The notes beneath the pieces were generated by a model. That model worked only from the letters and a program-made list of their open reading frames with translations. It searched no databases and was not told the DNA's origin. A stretch of DNA of 64,000 bases from Novosphingobium sp. ST904 (GTDB taxonomy: Bacteria; Pseudomonadota; Alphaproteobacteria; Sphingomonadales; Sphingomonadaceae), in the NCBI RefSeq assembly GCF_001298105.1, contig NZ_LGJH01000162.1, positions 62,001 through 126,000 on the forward strand. The letters are read 5' to 3'. The number at the start of each line of letters is the position of its first letter. The first letter of the stretch is position 1. This document shows positions 10,906 through 26,605 of the stretch, one piece after another. Made by a program: the position numbers and the translations under genes.

Positions 10906-10943
10906 CAAAAAGCCCCGCCGGAGCGATCCAGCGGGGGCTTTTA
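10906..10943. terminator. Bidirectional terminator between the TPR-like gene and rpoC
   Basis: AAAAAGCCCCGC and GCGGGGGCTTTTA form a strong GC stem flanked by A-rich and T-rich ends on both sides, as expected between two convergent genes. It therefore can end rpoC on the minus strand and the TPR-like gene on the plus strand. Confidence 0.8.
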
Positions 10944-10972
10944 GTTTGCCTGTGTGGCGGGAGGGGAGAGGC

Positions 10973-15266
<4,294 letters not shown>

Positions 15267-15313
15267 AGTTTCAGTCCCTCTGGAGGGTAAATTCTCTGGG
15301 CGCGGGGCAGGCA

Positions 15314-15337
15314 GGGCGGAGCGCGAAGGCTCCGCCC
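15314..15337 (-). promoter_or_regulatory. Intercistronic hairpin between rpoB and rpoC
   Basis: GGGCGGAGC (15314-15322), loop GCGAAG, and GCTCCGCCC (15329-15337) form a perfect 9-bp stem in the 78-base rpoB-rpoC gap. No T-tract follows in the minus direction, so it is more likely an mRNA stability or partial pausing element than a terminator. Confidence 0.55.
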
Positions 15338-15344
15338 GATCCCG

Positions 15345-19496
<4,152 letters not shown>

Positions 19497-19601
19497 GACC
19501 TGGTCTTTGCCTCTTCGCTTCTGAGGGCCGATTCGAAAGGACCGGCCCGAGTAATTTCGTCTTCGCGAGGACGTCTTGTCCGCTTATCCGAAACACCAAA
19601 A

Positions 19602-19647
19602 GGCCGCACGGCACGCGCGGAAACCCTGAGGTTTTACCGATGCGGCC
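19602..19647 (-). promoter_or_regulatory. Attenuator-like hairpin in the rpoB leader
   Basis: On the minus strand GGCCGCA (19647-19641) pairs with TGCGGCC (19608-19602) around a smaller AAACC/GGTTT hairpin, and TTTT follows at once. The element lies between the rpoB promoter and the gene, about 105 bases before the start codon, so it could act as a conditional terminator or pause site. The form is seen in sequence; the regulatory role is inferred. Confidence 0.5.
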
Positions 19648-19743
19648 AGCAGCCTTCTGCGTCAGATGAACTCGTTCCGCTTCCTTCCCGGGCATGTCCC
19701 CGCGCATGGACATGCCTTGCTCGAAGCGATCGAGCTAGGGCGT

Positions 19744-19772
19744 CATATAGGAGTGCGGGACCATGGTGTCAA
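19744..19772 (-). promoter_or_regulatory. rpoB promoter, sigma70 type
   Basis: Read on the minus strand there is a perfect -35 TTGACA (19772-19767), a 17-bp spacer and a -10 TATATG (19749-19744). Transcription would start near 19737 and give a leader of about 240 bases before rpoB. This is the best promoter match in the window and suits a highly expressed operon. Confidence 0.75.
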
Positions 19773-20029
19773 ACCCCGCCTCGCCCCGAAAACAGATGAC
19801 GGGCCGACAAGGCCATTGCCGCAACCAATCAAGGCAGCGGCGACAGGTGCCAAAATCGTGAACGCCAAATGAACAACGCGTTTTCCTTTTGAAATGTTAT
19901 TTATTAGGAAAAAATCATGCATGAGTATCAGCGCACACAACCCAGCAATTCGTCGTCCTATTTGCTTCGTTTCGCCGCGAATTCACAAGTTGTCGGGTAA
20001 CTTCGTCGCATTTCCCGCATTGGACATGC

Positions 20030-21050
20030 ATGGAAAAAGCTCACGCCCCCCGCTCGCATGTCGCGCTTACGGCGATTGCCGCCGTCCTCGCGTTCACTTC
20101 CGCCCCTGCCTTCGCGCAGGAAGCGGTATCACCGCCACTGCGACGCAGCCGCTCCGACAATTGCCGTGCCGGCGGAGCCAGCGCCCCCGCCGTCCGCCGT
20201 ACCTTCGGCCGTGACGACGCTTGTCCTGCCGGATCTGGGCTCGGAACCGGCGGCAGACACCCCCGCTCCGCCGGCCGTAGAGGCGGCCACGCCAGTCCCT
20301 GTCGCCGCTGTTCCTGTCGCCGCCCCGGCTGAACAGGCGGCCCCGGCTCGCGAGCCGACAACCAGACAGGCCCGCACGACGAGCGCCGCCACCGCAGTCA
20401 CCCGTTCGCCGCCCGAACCCACCCGCGTTCCCACCGCATCCGATGCCGGAACCGCGCGGGACGGCGCCCTGGCACAAGGGGACGCGGCGCCGGCTCCGGC
20501 CACGAGAGGCGATGTCCCGGCCACTCCTCCGCCCGCAGCCGCGCCGCAAGCCGCGAATGACAGCCCCGCCTCGGATCGCCTGCCGGTGGAAGGCATCGTC
20601 GGTCTGCTCGCCGCGCTCGGCGTGGCCGGCGCCGGGATCGCGCTCATGACCCTGCGCCGCAGGCAGGACCGGATCGAGCCGGACTACGCCAGCCCCGACT
20701 ACACCAGCCCGGACTACGCCGACGAGATCGAGGCCTATCCCGCCACGGCAGTGCATCCGCGAGGCGCGGAGATTGCGCCGCCCGCCGCCACCGCCATCCC
20801 CGCCGCGCAAGGCCCGGTTCCGCTTGGCGAGGACCGTCAGGCCCTGCTCGAAACCATGGTGGCCGCGCCGCCCGACGCCGCAAACCCGTTCACCTCGCAC
20901 AAGGCCCGGATGCGCCGCGCGCGGCTGATCCTGCAACACCGCGAGCACCTGCAGACCCAGGGCAAGCCTTTCGACTGGCGCACCTACAGGCCCACGACCA
21001 AGCCCTCCCCACCCTCCAGGGCCGAACAACAAGAACCGGTCGACGCCTGA
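20030..21050 (+). CDS. Pro/Ala-rich exported membrane protein (frameshift in this sequence)
   Basis: The ATG at 20030 begins a signal peptide (HVALTAIAAVLAFTSAPAFA, cleavage before QEAV). The frame then breaks near 20125-20150 and continues in another frame to 21050, for about 340 residues in all. After a low-complexity Pro/Ala/Val segment of about 150 residues comes LPVEGIVGLLAALGVAGAG and RRRQDR, a membrane helix with a basic stop-transfer, then a cytoplasmic domain of about 130 residues. That domain carries three SPDY-type repeats (DYASPDYTSPDYAD) and ends in a conserved-looking basic stretch HKARMRRARLILQHRE. No enzyme motif is seen. It may sense or scaffold the envelope; I do not recognise the family. 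Confidence 0.65.
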
Positions 21051-21232
21051 CGCCGACTCCGCCGTAACCCCTGCGCGGCGGACCGGTCCCAATGCGGGGC
21101 GATTCCCTCGGGAGTCGCCCCGCTTTTCCGTGTCTCCGCCAGCAGCGCCGCCCAGCCTTGCCCCGCAAGCGGTCGCGGAAGACGGATTTCTCGAAATACA
21201 ATCAGTCACATATTGTTTTTCGATATTACCGA

Positions 21233-21261
21233 TTGACGATAAGGCGAATCGCGCTTATTGA
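21233..21261 (+). promoter_or_regulatory. Promoter of the peptide/DUF2975/XRE operon
   Basis: TTGACG (21233-21238), a 17-bp spacer and TATTGA (21256-21261) form a good sigma70-type promoter 32 bases before the small-peptide start at 21293. The surrounding 90 bases are much more AT-rich than the neighbouring genes. Confidence 0.6.
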
Positions 21262-21271
21262 ATATCGATAT
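21262..21271 (+). promoter_or_regulatory. ATATCGATAT palindrome, probable operator
   Basis: A perfect 10-bp palindrome directly follows the -10 element, and its half TCGATAT recurs upstream of the -35 at 21220-21226. Sites flanking both sides of a promoter suit autoregulation by the XRE repressor-like protein encoded at 22050. The binding is inferred. Confidence 0.45.
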
Positions 21272-21292
21272 CAAGCATATCGGAGAACGAAC

Positions 21293-21463
21293 ATGACCCT
21301 CTCGAACACCTCATCGGCTTCACGCCCTCTCGCCGTTGTCTTGGCCGCGGTCCTCATGGCCGCCTTCTGGCTTCCCACCGTTTCCACGCCCGCCGAAGCC
21401 GCCGCCACCGCCGGAAACGACGTGATCGTGCTCGCGGCGCCGATCACCCCGGCGCTGATGTAA
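21293..21463 (+). CDS. Small exported or membrane peptide, 56 residues
   Basis: The ATG at 21293 has a GGAGAACGAAC site. The product has a basic-polar N-terminus, a hydrophobic helix PLAVVLAAVLMAAFWLP near residues 13-29 and a tail AEAAATAGNDVIVLAAPITPALM, which resembles a signal peptide (cleavage after AEA) with a short mature part. It lies 42 bases before the DUF2975 gene under one promoter and so heads a three-gene unit. It may be a regulated peptide or simply a leader; no homologue is recognised. Confidence 0.6.
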   Translation: MTLSNTSSASRPLAVVLAAVLMAAFWLPTVSTPAEAAATAGNDVIVLAAPITPALM

Positions 21464-21504
21464 TTTCGCGAACCACAGAACGAACAACCAGGGGGACCCG
21501 GACA

Positions 21505-22053
21505 ATGCCTTCCACCATGAACTCGATCACCCGCGATCCGCTGCTCGCCATCGCCAAGGGCCTGCTGTGGTTCCTGATGGCCACGATGGCCATCGCCGTC
21601 GCCGCCTGCCTCGTGGCCATCCCGCTGCTGCTGTTCTTCCAGAACGACATCTCGGTCGAACTTGCGCGGGAGATGCCGCTCGTCACGCCGCAGTTCTTCT
21701 GGGCGGTCAGCGGTATCCTGGTCTTTGCCGCGATCCTGTGCGGCGTCCTGTTCCGGATCTTCCAGTTGCTCAAGCGCATCGTCGGCACCGTGGGCGAGGG
21801 CGACCCCTTCGTGCCGGACAATGCCCAGCGGCTCACGCAGATGGCATGGCTCAGCCTCGTGGTGCAGCTCATCGGCCTGCCGCTTTCCGGGCTCGGCGCG
21901 TGGGTCAACCGGATCGGCGAAGGCCATACCGATCTCGAGGGCATGGGCGGAATCTCGGGCAACGGCCTGCTGCTGATGCTGATCCTGTTCATTCTGGCTC
22001 GCGTGTTCCGCAAGGGCTCGGAAATGCGCGCCGAACTGGAAGGGACCGTATGA
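21505..22053 (+). CDS. DUF2975 domain-containing membrane protein
   Basis: 182 residues with four membrane helices: LLWFLMATMAIAVAACLVAI, FFWAVSGILVFAAILCGVLF, MAWLSLVVQLIGLPLSGL and LLLMLILFILARVF. The segment RIVGTVGEGDPFVPDNAQRL between helices two and three is the DUF2975 signature. An AGGGGGACC site precedes the ATG. The stop overlaps the XRE gene. DUF2975 proteins are regularly paired with a small XRE regulator, possibly as a membrane sensor holding the regulator; that role is inference. Confidence 0.9.
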   Translation: MPSTMNSITRDPLLAIAKGLLWFLMATMAIAVAACLVAIPLLLFFQNDISVELAREMPLVTPQFFWAVSGILVFAAILCGVLFRIFQLLKRIVGTVGEGDPFVPDNAQRLTQMAWLSLVVQLIGLPLSGLGAWVNRIGEGHTDLEGMGGISGNGLLLMLILFILARVFRKGSEMRAELEGTV

Positions 22054-22313
22054 TGGCCGAAGACGGCAACGAAGGAGGCAATATCGTGGTCAAGCTCGAC
22101 GACCTGCTCTACGCCCGCCGCATGACGCTGACCGAACTGGCGGAACGCATCGGCATCACCCTGGCCAACCTCTCGATCCTCAAGACCGGCAAGGCCAAGG
22201 CGATCCGCTTCTCCACGCTGGAGGCGATCTGCCGGGAACTGGACTGCCAGCCTGGCGACCTGCTGGGATATGGCGCGCCGGAAACGCCGGAACCGGAAGC
22301 CCAGCCGGACTGA
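22050..22313 (+). CDS. XRE-family (YozG-like) transcriptional regulator
   Basis: 87 residues from ATG 22050, which overlaps the DUF2975 stop. A GTG at 22086, seven bases after a perfect AAGGAGG, could be the true start and would give 75 residues beginning VKLDDLLYARR. The helix-turn-helix is LTELAERIGITLANLSILKTGKAK, and the end LEAICRELDCQPGDLLGY is the hallmark of the YozG/YdfK group. It probably binds the palindrome upstream of its own operon and reports on the state of the DUF2975 protein. Confidence 0.88.
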   Translation: MMAEDGNEGGNIVVKLDDLLYARRMTLTELAERIGITLANLSILKTGKAKAIRFSTLEAICRELDCQPGDLLGYGAPETPEPEAQPD

Positions 22314-22649
22314 CCCAGCCGGACTGACCCTGCAAACCGAGATTACTTGACTCCGGGCGCGCTTTCCTTCAGAGGCGCGCTCGAACCGTTGGGCCCCGGC
22401 CCATCGTTCATCCGTCCGAGACAGTTGGTGCCCTCGATCTGCGAGAGCTTAATTTCCAGCCTAGACGGGGAACAGGAAATTTTCCGGCCCTCGCTCCTTT
22501 TCGAAGCGTGGTGCCATATTCGGGCTTCGGCACGAAGAACTCCTTCCCCATCGCAAACGGACCCGCCCGAAGTGCATCAGCGCTTCGGACAAACGTAGCC
22601 GGCCGTGCGGGATGCAAGTCCCAAGCGGTCACATGTGAAGGAGTAAGGC
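22314..22649 (+). promoter_or_regulatory. rplJ-rplL leader and promoter region
   Basis: 336 bases without a gene before rplJ. A 9-bp hairpin, CCGAAGTGC (22567-22575) with GCGCTTCGG (22580-22588), stands in the last 80 bases, and GGAGTAAGG gives the ribosome site of rplJ. In many bacteria an L10-binding leader here controls translation of the operon; the position and folding suit that, but I cannot show the L10 site. A TTGACT at 22347 could be a -35 box, though no good -10 follows. Confidence 0.5.
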
Positions 22650-23161
22650 ATGGATCGTTCGCAGAAAGCCGATTCGGTCGCCACTCTCAACGCGGTCTTC
22701 AACGAGGTCGGCGTGGTGGTCATCACCCGCAACCTCGGCATGTCGGTGGCTCAGTCCACCGCCCTGCGCGGCAAGATTCGTGATGCGGGCGCGACTTACA
22801 AGGTTGCGAAGAACAGTCTTGCCAAGCTTGCCATCGCGGACACCGACTATGTCGGTATCGGCGACTTCCTCAACGGCCCGACGGCTATCGCGACTTCGGT
22901 CGACCCCGTCGCGGCTGCCAAGGCCGTCGTCGAATTCGCCAAGACGACCGACAAGATCGAGATCGTCGGCGGCGCGATGGGTTCGCAGGTTCTGAACGCC
23001 GATGGTGTCAAGGCTCTCGCCTCGATGCCCTCGCTCGACGAACTGCGCGCCAAGCTCATCGGCCTCGTTCAGCTCCGGCGACCAAGATCGCCCAGCTTCA
23101 GACCGCTCCGGCGGCCAAGCTGGCGCGCGTCTTCGCTGCCTACGCCGACAAGGCTGCTTGA
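22650..23161 (+). CDS. rplJ: 50S ribosomal protein L10 (frameshift in this sequence)
   Basis: 171 residues when read through. The start MDRSQKADSVATLNAVFNEV and the RGKIRDAGATYKVAKNSLAK rRNA-binding stretch are typical of L10. At 23072 the frame shifts: LIGLVQ should continue APATKIAQLQTAPAAKLARV to a stop at 23159, but one G is missing (CAGCT for CAGGCT), and the uncorrected frame runs on with unrelated residues to 23210. The lost stretch is the C-terminal helix that carries L7/L12 dimers. L10 is needed for growth, so the indel is most likely a sequence error. rplL follows 124 bases on; rplK and rplA are not upstream. Confidence 0.95.
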
Positions 23162-23285
23162 GCTCAAGCCCCGAGCGATTTTTCGTAAGATCGCGAAGGG
23201 CCAAGCCTAAGCAATTCTATTCGTTTCGATTTATCCCGGTGGATCGCATCCTGCACCCCGGGACCACAGATCAGGAGTTATTATC

Positions 23286-23657
23286 ATGGCCGATATCGCC
23301 AAGCTTGTTGAAGAACTGTCGCAGCTGACCGTCCTCGAGGCCGCTGACCTCGCCAAGGCTCTCGAAAAAGCATGGGGCGTTTCCGCCGCTGCTGCCGTTG
23401 CCGTGGCTGCTGCCCCGGCCGGCGAAGCCGCTGCCGCTGAAGAGCAGACCGAATTCGACGTCATCCTCACCGGCGACGGTGGCAAGAAGATCCAGGTCAT
23501 CAAGGAAGTCCGCGCCATCACCGGTCTGGGCCTCGCTGAAGCCAAGGCTCTCGTTGAAGGCGCTCCCAAGGCCGTCAAGGAAGGCGTCAACAAGGCTGAA
23601 GCCGAAGACATCAAGAAGAAGATCGAAGAAGCCGGCGGCACCGTCGAGCTCAAGTAA
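23286..23657 (+). CDS. rplL: 50S ribosomal protein L7/L12
   Basis: 123 residues. The N-terminal dimerisation domain (ADIAKLVEELSQLTVLEAADL) is followed by the Ala-rich hinge and the C-terminal factor-binding domain with FDVILTGDGGKKIQVIKEVR and GLGLAEAKALVEGAPK. It forms the flexible stalk with L10 and recruits translation factors. It is the last gene of its unit and is followed by a strong terminator. Codon use is that of a highly expressed gene. Confidence 0.98.
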   Translation: MADIAKLVEELSQLTVLEAADLAKALEKAWGVSAAAAVAVAAAPAGEAAAAEEQTEFDVILTGDGGKKIQVIKEVRAITGLGLAEAKALVEGAPKAVKEGVNKAEAEDIKKKIEEAGGTVELK

Positions 23658-23690
23658 TCTTCTTCTCGGGTTCTTCCGAGCAGAAAAAGG

Positions 23691-23721
23691 AAGGGCGGCC
23701 TCTCGGGGCCGCCCTTTTTTT
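23691..23721 (+). terminator. Rho-independent terminator after rplL
   Basis: AAGGGCGGCC (23691-23700) pairs with GGCCGCCCTT (23707-23716) across a six-base loop and runs into seven or more T residues, a textbook intrinsic terminator. Confidence 0.95.
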
Positions 23722-23769
23722 GTCCTGTCCGGGCTGGCGAAGGGGCCGGTACGGCGCCTTCCGGTATGC

Positions 23770-24471
23770 TCAGCCGGCCTCGGCCACCAGCGCCTCGTAA
23801 TCGAGGATCGTCACCTCCCGGCGGGAAGGCAGGTCGATCACGCGGTCGTTCTTGAGCCGGGTGAACTGGCGGCTCACCGTCTCGATGGTCAGGCCGAGCA
23901 CGTCGGCGATCTGCTGGCGGGAGAACGGCAGCGTCACGCGGCGCTGGCCCGGTTCTTCGAAGTTCCACGTGCAACCCGGCACCTCGAGCCGCTCCGCCAT
24001 CTCGATCAGGAAGCTCGCCAGCTTTTCGGAGGCGGACTTGCGACCCAGCAGCAGCATCCAGCGGCGCGTGCGGTCAAGCTCGGCCAGCGTACGCTCCAGC
24101 AGCTTGTGCTCCAGCGCCGGATGTTCGCGCGCAAAGGCATCGAAATCGCGGCGGGAGAACACGCAGACCTTCGCCTCGGTCAGCGCCGTGGCCCCGTGGC
24201 CGCTGGTGCCGCCGAAGGGCCGGCCGATGAAGTCGGACGGATAGACCACGCCGACGATCTGCTCCCGCCCGTCCTCGGTGTTGGTGGACAGCTTGAGCAC
24301 GCCGTCGATCACGTTCGCGACGAGAACCGAATCCTCGCCTTCCCAGATCAGCGATTCGCCGGGCTGGATCGTGCGGGTGCGCCCGATGGCGTTGAGCGCT
24401 TCGAGCTCCTTCGCATCGAGGGATGAACAGATCGCCCGGTTCCGAACGACACACAGGTCACAGTTGGACAT
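23770..24471 (-). CDS. FNR-type (FnrL) oxygen-responsive transcription regulator
   Basis: 233 residues of the Crp/Fnr family. Cysteines 4, 7 and 15 (CDLCVVRNRAIC) and Cys103 (EAKVCVF) give the four ligands needed for an oxygen-labile [4Fe-4S] cluster in the spacing of FnrL proteins. The cyclic-nucleotide-like beta roll occupies residues 30-120, the dimer helix follows, and the helix-turn-helix FSRQQIADVLGLTIETVSRQ carries the E-x-x-S-R contacts that read TTGAT-N4-ATCAA. It probably switches respiratory genes under low oxygen. It converges with rplL and is divergent from nothing close; no FNR box was found near it by eye. Confidence 0.93.
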   Translation of the reverse strand: MSNCDLCVVRNRAICSSLDAKELEALNAIGRTRTIQPGESLIWEGEDSVLVANVIDGVLKLSTNTEDGREQIVGVVYPSDFIGRPFGGTSGHGATALTEAKVCVFSRRDFDAFAREHPALEHKLLERTLAELDRTRRWMLLLGRKSASEKLASFLIEMAERLEVPGCTWNFEEPGQRRVTLPFSRQQIADVLGLTIETVSRQFTRLKNDRVIDLPSRREVTILDYEALVAEAG

Positions 24472-24543
24472 GGCCCTGCGATAACAGCCACTTCCCCGTG
24501 CCTCAAGTGCAGGCGCACCCGCGCGATGATGGCCTGCACCGTT

Positions 24544-25599
24544 TCAGGTAACGGCCGGCTCCAGCAGGCGCATGGTGCCGGCATCGGCGTCGATTTCCAC
24601 CGGCAGGCCTACCGGCACGCTGACCTGCGCGGCGATGTGGCCGATCTGGAGCCCCTGGAAGGCAGGCACCCGAAGCCCGGAGAACTGGCGGTCGAGCACT
24701 TCGTAGATCGTGAAATTGGAATAGCCGCCATCCGGGTTCTGGCAGCCGGTGCACTGGCCGACGACCACGCCCGCCACTTTGTCGAACATCCCCGCCAGGG
24801 AGAGCTGGGTGAGCATGCGGTCGATCCGGTACTCGGATTCGTTGGTGTCCTCGATGAACAGCACCGCGCCGGTGAAGTCGGGCAGGTAGGGCGTGCCCAC
24901 CAGCGCCGAAAGCACGGTGAGGTTGCCGCCCAGCAGCCGCCCCCGTGCCTTGCCGCCGTGGAACGTGCGCAGATCCTTGCCCCGCCCCGCGAGGTTCGCG
25001 CCCGCGCCCTGCGGCACCTGCCAGGTCGGCGTGGCCCCTTCGAAAGCCAGCGCATGGAACGATTCCCAGGCCGCAGGCGGCCAGGAGGCGGCAGCATTGG
25101 GGCCGTGGATCGAAGCCACGCCGGTTCGCGCGGCGAAAGCGAGATGCAGGGCGGTATTGTCGCTGAAGCCCGCGAACAGCTTGGGACTGGCGGCGATCCG
25201 GTCAAAATCGAGCAGCGGCAGGAGCCGGGCACACCCCCAGCCGCCCGCGACCGACATGATTCCCCGCACCTTGGGATCGGCGAACATGGCCATGAGATCG
25301 CCCGCCCGCGCCGCGTCGGACCCCGCAAGGTAGCCTTCCCGCTCAAGCACATGCGGCGCCGCCTTCGGCTCCAGCCCCATGGCGCGCACGGTGCTCATGA
25401 TCGAATCGAGCCCGAACCGGTCCCCCACGAACCGCGCCGGAGCGACGAGGCCCAGCACGTCGCCCTCGCGCAGGCGCGGCGGTTTCACCAGCTTGCGCAG
25501 GGGCGCGGAAATCGCCGGAAGCGCGGGAAATGCGGCAACGGCCGCCGCCGCGCCAAGGCCCGCCAGAGCGGAGCGCCGCGTAAGTTTCTGGTTCGACAT
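24544..25599 (-). CDS. LD-carboxypeptidase, MEROPS S66 (LdcA-like), Tat-exported
   Basis: 351 residues. The start SNQKLTRRSALAGLGAAAAV is a twin-arginine signal, unusual because many LdcA enzymes are cytoplasmic. The S66 fold shows the nucleophile serine in GFSDNTALH near residue 145, a second motif FIEDTNES with the catalytic Glu, and QIGHIAAQ with the catalytic His near the C-terminus. LD-carboxypeptidases remove the terminal D-Ala of tetrapeptides in murein recycling; a Tat-exported form would act in the periplasm. It is divergent from the LOG-family gene across 90 bases. Confidence 0.92.
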   Translation of the reverse strand: MSNQKLTRRSALAGLGAAAAVAAFPALPAISAPLRKLVKPPRLREGDVLGLVAPARFVGDRFGLDSIMSTVRAMGLEPKAAPHVLEREGYLAGSDAARAGDLMAMFADPKVRGIMSVAGGWGCARLLPLLDFDRIAASPKLFAGFSDNTALHLAFAARTGVASIHGPNAAASWPPAAWESFHALAFEGATPTWQVPQGAGANLAGRGKDLRTFHGGKARGRLLGGNLTVLSALVGTPYLPDFTGAVLFIEDTNESEYRIDRMLTQLSLAGMFDKVAGVVVGQCTGCQNPDGGYSNFTIYEVLDRQFSGLRVPAFQGLQIGHIAAQVSVPVGLPVEIDADAGTMRLLEPAVT

Positions 25600-25690
25600 G
25601 AATCCAGGCTAGGCGAGCGCAAGGCTTGCGTGCAACCGTATCTTACTTAAATCCTTATATCTCGACGCCGCGCCTCCCAGCGGCCATGGA

Positions 25691-26572
25691 ATGCAGATGA
25701 CCGAAAAAGAAGACAAGAAAGTCACCAACCGCCGCTTCTACAAGGCGGAGCAGGAAGCCACCTTCGCCGATGCGCAGGAAGGCACCATCCAGACCCAGAA
25801 CCCGGCCTACCGCCTCGCCTTCCAGGACACCGAGTTCCTGCTGCGCGACGAACTGCGCCCGGTTCGCTTCCAGCTCGAACTGCTCAAGACCGAGATGCTG
25901 CTGGAAGAAGCCAATATCGGCTCGACCATGGTGATGTACGGCTCCGCCCGCATCCCCTCGCCCGACCAGTGCGACGAAGTGCTTGCCCGCGCCAAGACCG
26001 ATCAGGAAAAGAAGGTCGCCGAACGCCTCGTCGCCAAGGCGAAGTACTACGAGGAAGCCCGCAAGCTTGCCCGCCTCGCCAGCCAGTGCTCGGTGGTGGA
26101 AAAGGGCATGCGCCAGTTCGTGGTCTGCTCGGGCGGCGGCCCCTCGATCATGGAAGCGGCCAACCGCGGCGCGCGCGAAGTGGGCGCGGAGACGCTGGGC
26201 CTCAACATCGTGCTCCCGCACGAGCAGGCGCCCAATCCCTACGTGACGCCGCGCCTGTCCTTCCAGTTCCACTACTTCGCGCTGCGCAAGATGCACTTCC
26301 TGCTGCGCGCCCGCGCGGTGGCGGTGTTCCCCGGCGGCTTCGGCACGTTCGACGAGTTCTTCGAACTGCTGACCCTGATCCAGACCGGCAAGATGAAGCC
26401 GCTGCCGATCCTGCTCTACGGCCGGGAGTTCTGGGAACGCGTCGTCAACTTCGAGGCGCTGGCCGAGGAAGGCGTGATCAATGCCGCCGACCTCAAGCTG
26501 TTCCACTGGTGCGAAACCGCCGACGAAGGCTGGAACGTGGTCCAGAAGTTCTACGATCTGGACTGCTGCTGA
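25691..26572 (+). CDS. LOG family protein (TIGR00730-type Rossmann fold)
   Basis: 293 residues; ATG codons at 25691 and 25697 are both possible starts. The LOG signature PGGFGTFDEFFE lies near residues 215-226 and a partner motif VCSGGGPSIMEAANRGA near 140-156, the phosphate- and AMP-binding loops. Members cleave cytokinin nucleotides or other nucleoside monophosphates; this longer N-terminal form, with a helical arm of about 110 residues, belongs to the proteobacterial type whose physiological substrate is unclear. It is transcribed away from the LD-carboxypeptidase gene. Confidence 0.9.
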   Translation: MQMTEKEDKKVTNRRFYKAEQEATFADAQEGTIQTQNPAYRLAFQDTEFLLRDELRPVRFQLELLKTEMLLEEANIGSTMVMYGSARIPSPDQCDEVLARAKTDQEKKVAERLVAKAKYYEEARKLARLASQCSVVEKGMRQFVVCSGGGPSIMEAANRGAREVGAETLGLNIVLPHEQAPNPYVTPRLSFQFHYFALRKMHFLLRARAVAVFPGGFGTFDEFFELLTLIQTGKMKPLPILLYGREFWERVVNFEALAEEGVINAADLKLFHWCETADEGWNVVQKFYDLDCC

Positions 26573-26605
26573 AGCATCCGGCGGGCAGCCCCCCGGGTCT
26601 GCCCG

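Larger units (their letters stand above)
19497..20029. other. Intergenic region between rpoB and the divergent envelope gene
   Basis: The left part holds the rpoB leader and promoter (19497-19772). The right part, 19773-20029, is more AT-rich than the rest of the window (for example around 19880-19915) and holds no gene I can recognise; a 65-codon minus-strand frame there overlaps the rpoB promoter and looks accidental. It probably carries the promoter of the gene at 20030. Confidence 0.6.

Noticed and set aside
19743..19940. A 65-codon minus-strand frame upstream of rpoB
   Set aside because: It overlaps the rpoB promoter, has no ribosome site and shows no conserved pattern.
20580..20680. 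LPVEG as a sortase-type cell-wall sorting signal
   Set aside because: Sorting signals are C-terminal; here about 130 residues follow the helix, and the organism is Gram-negative.
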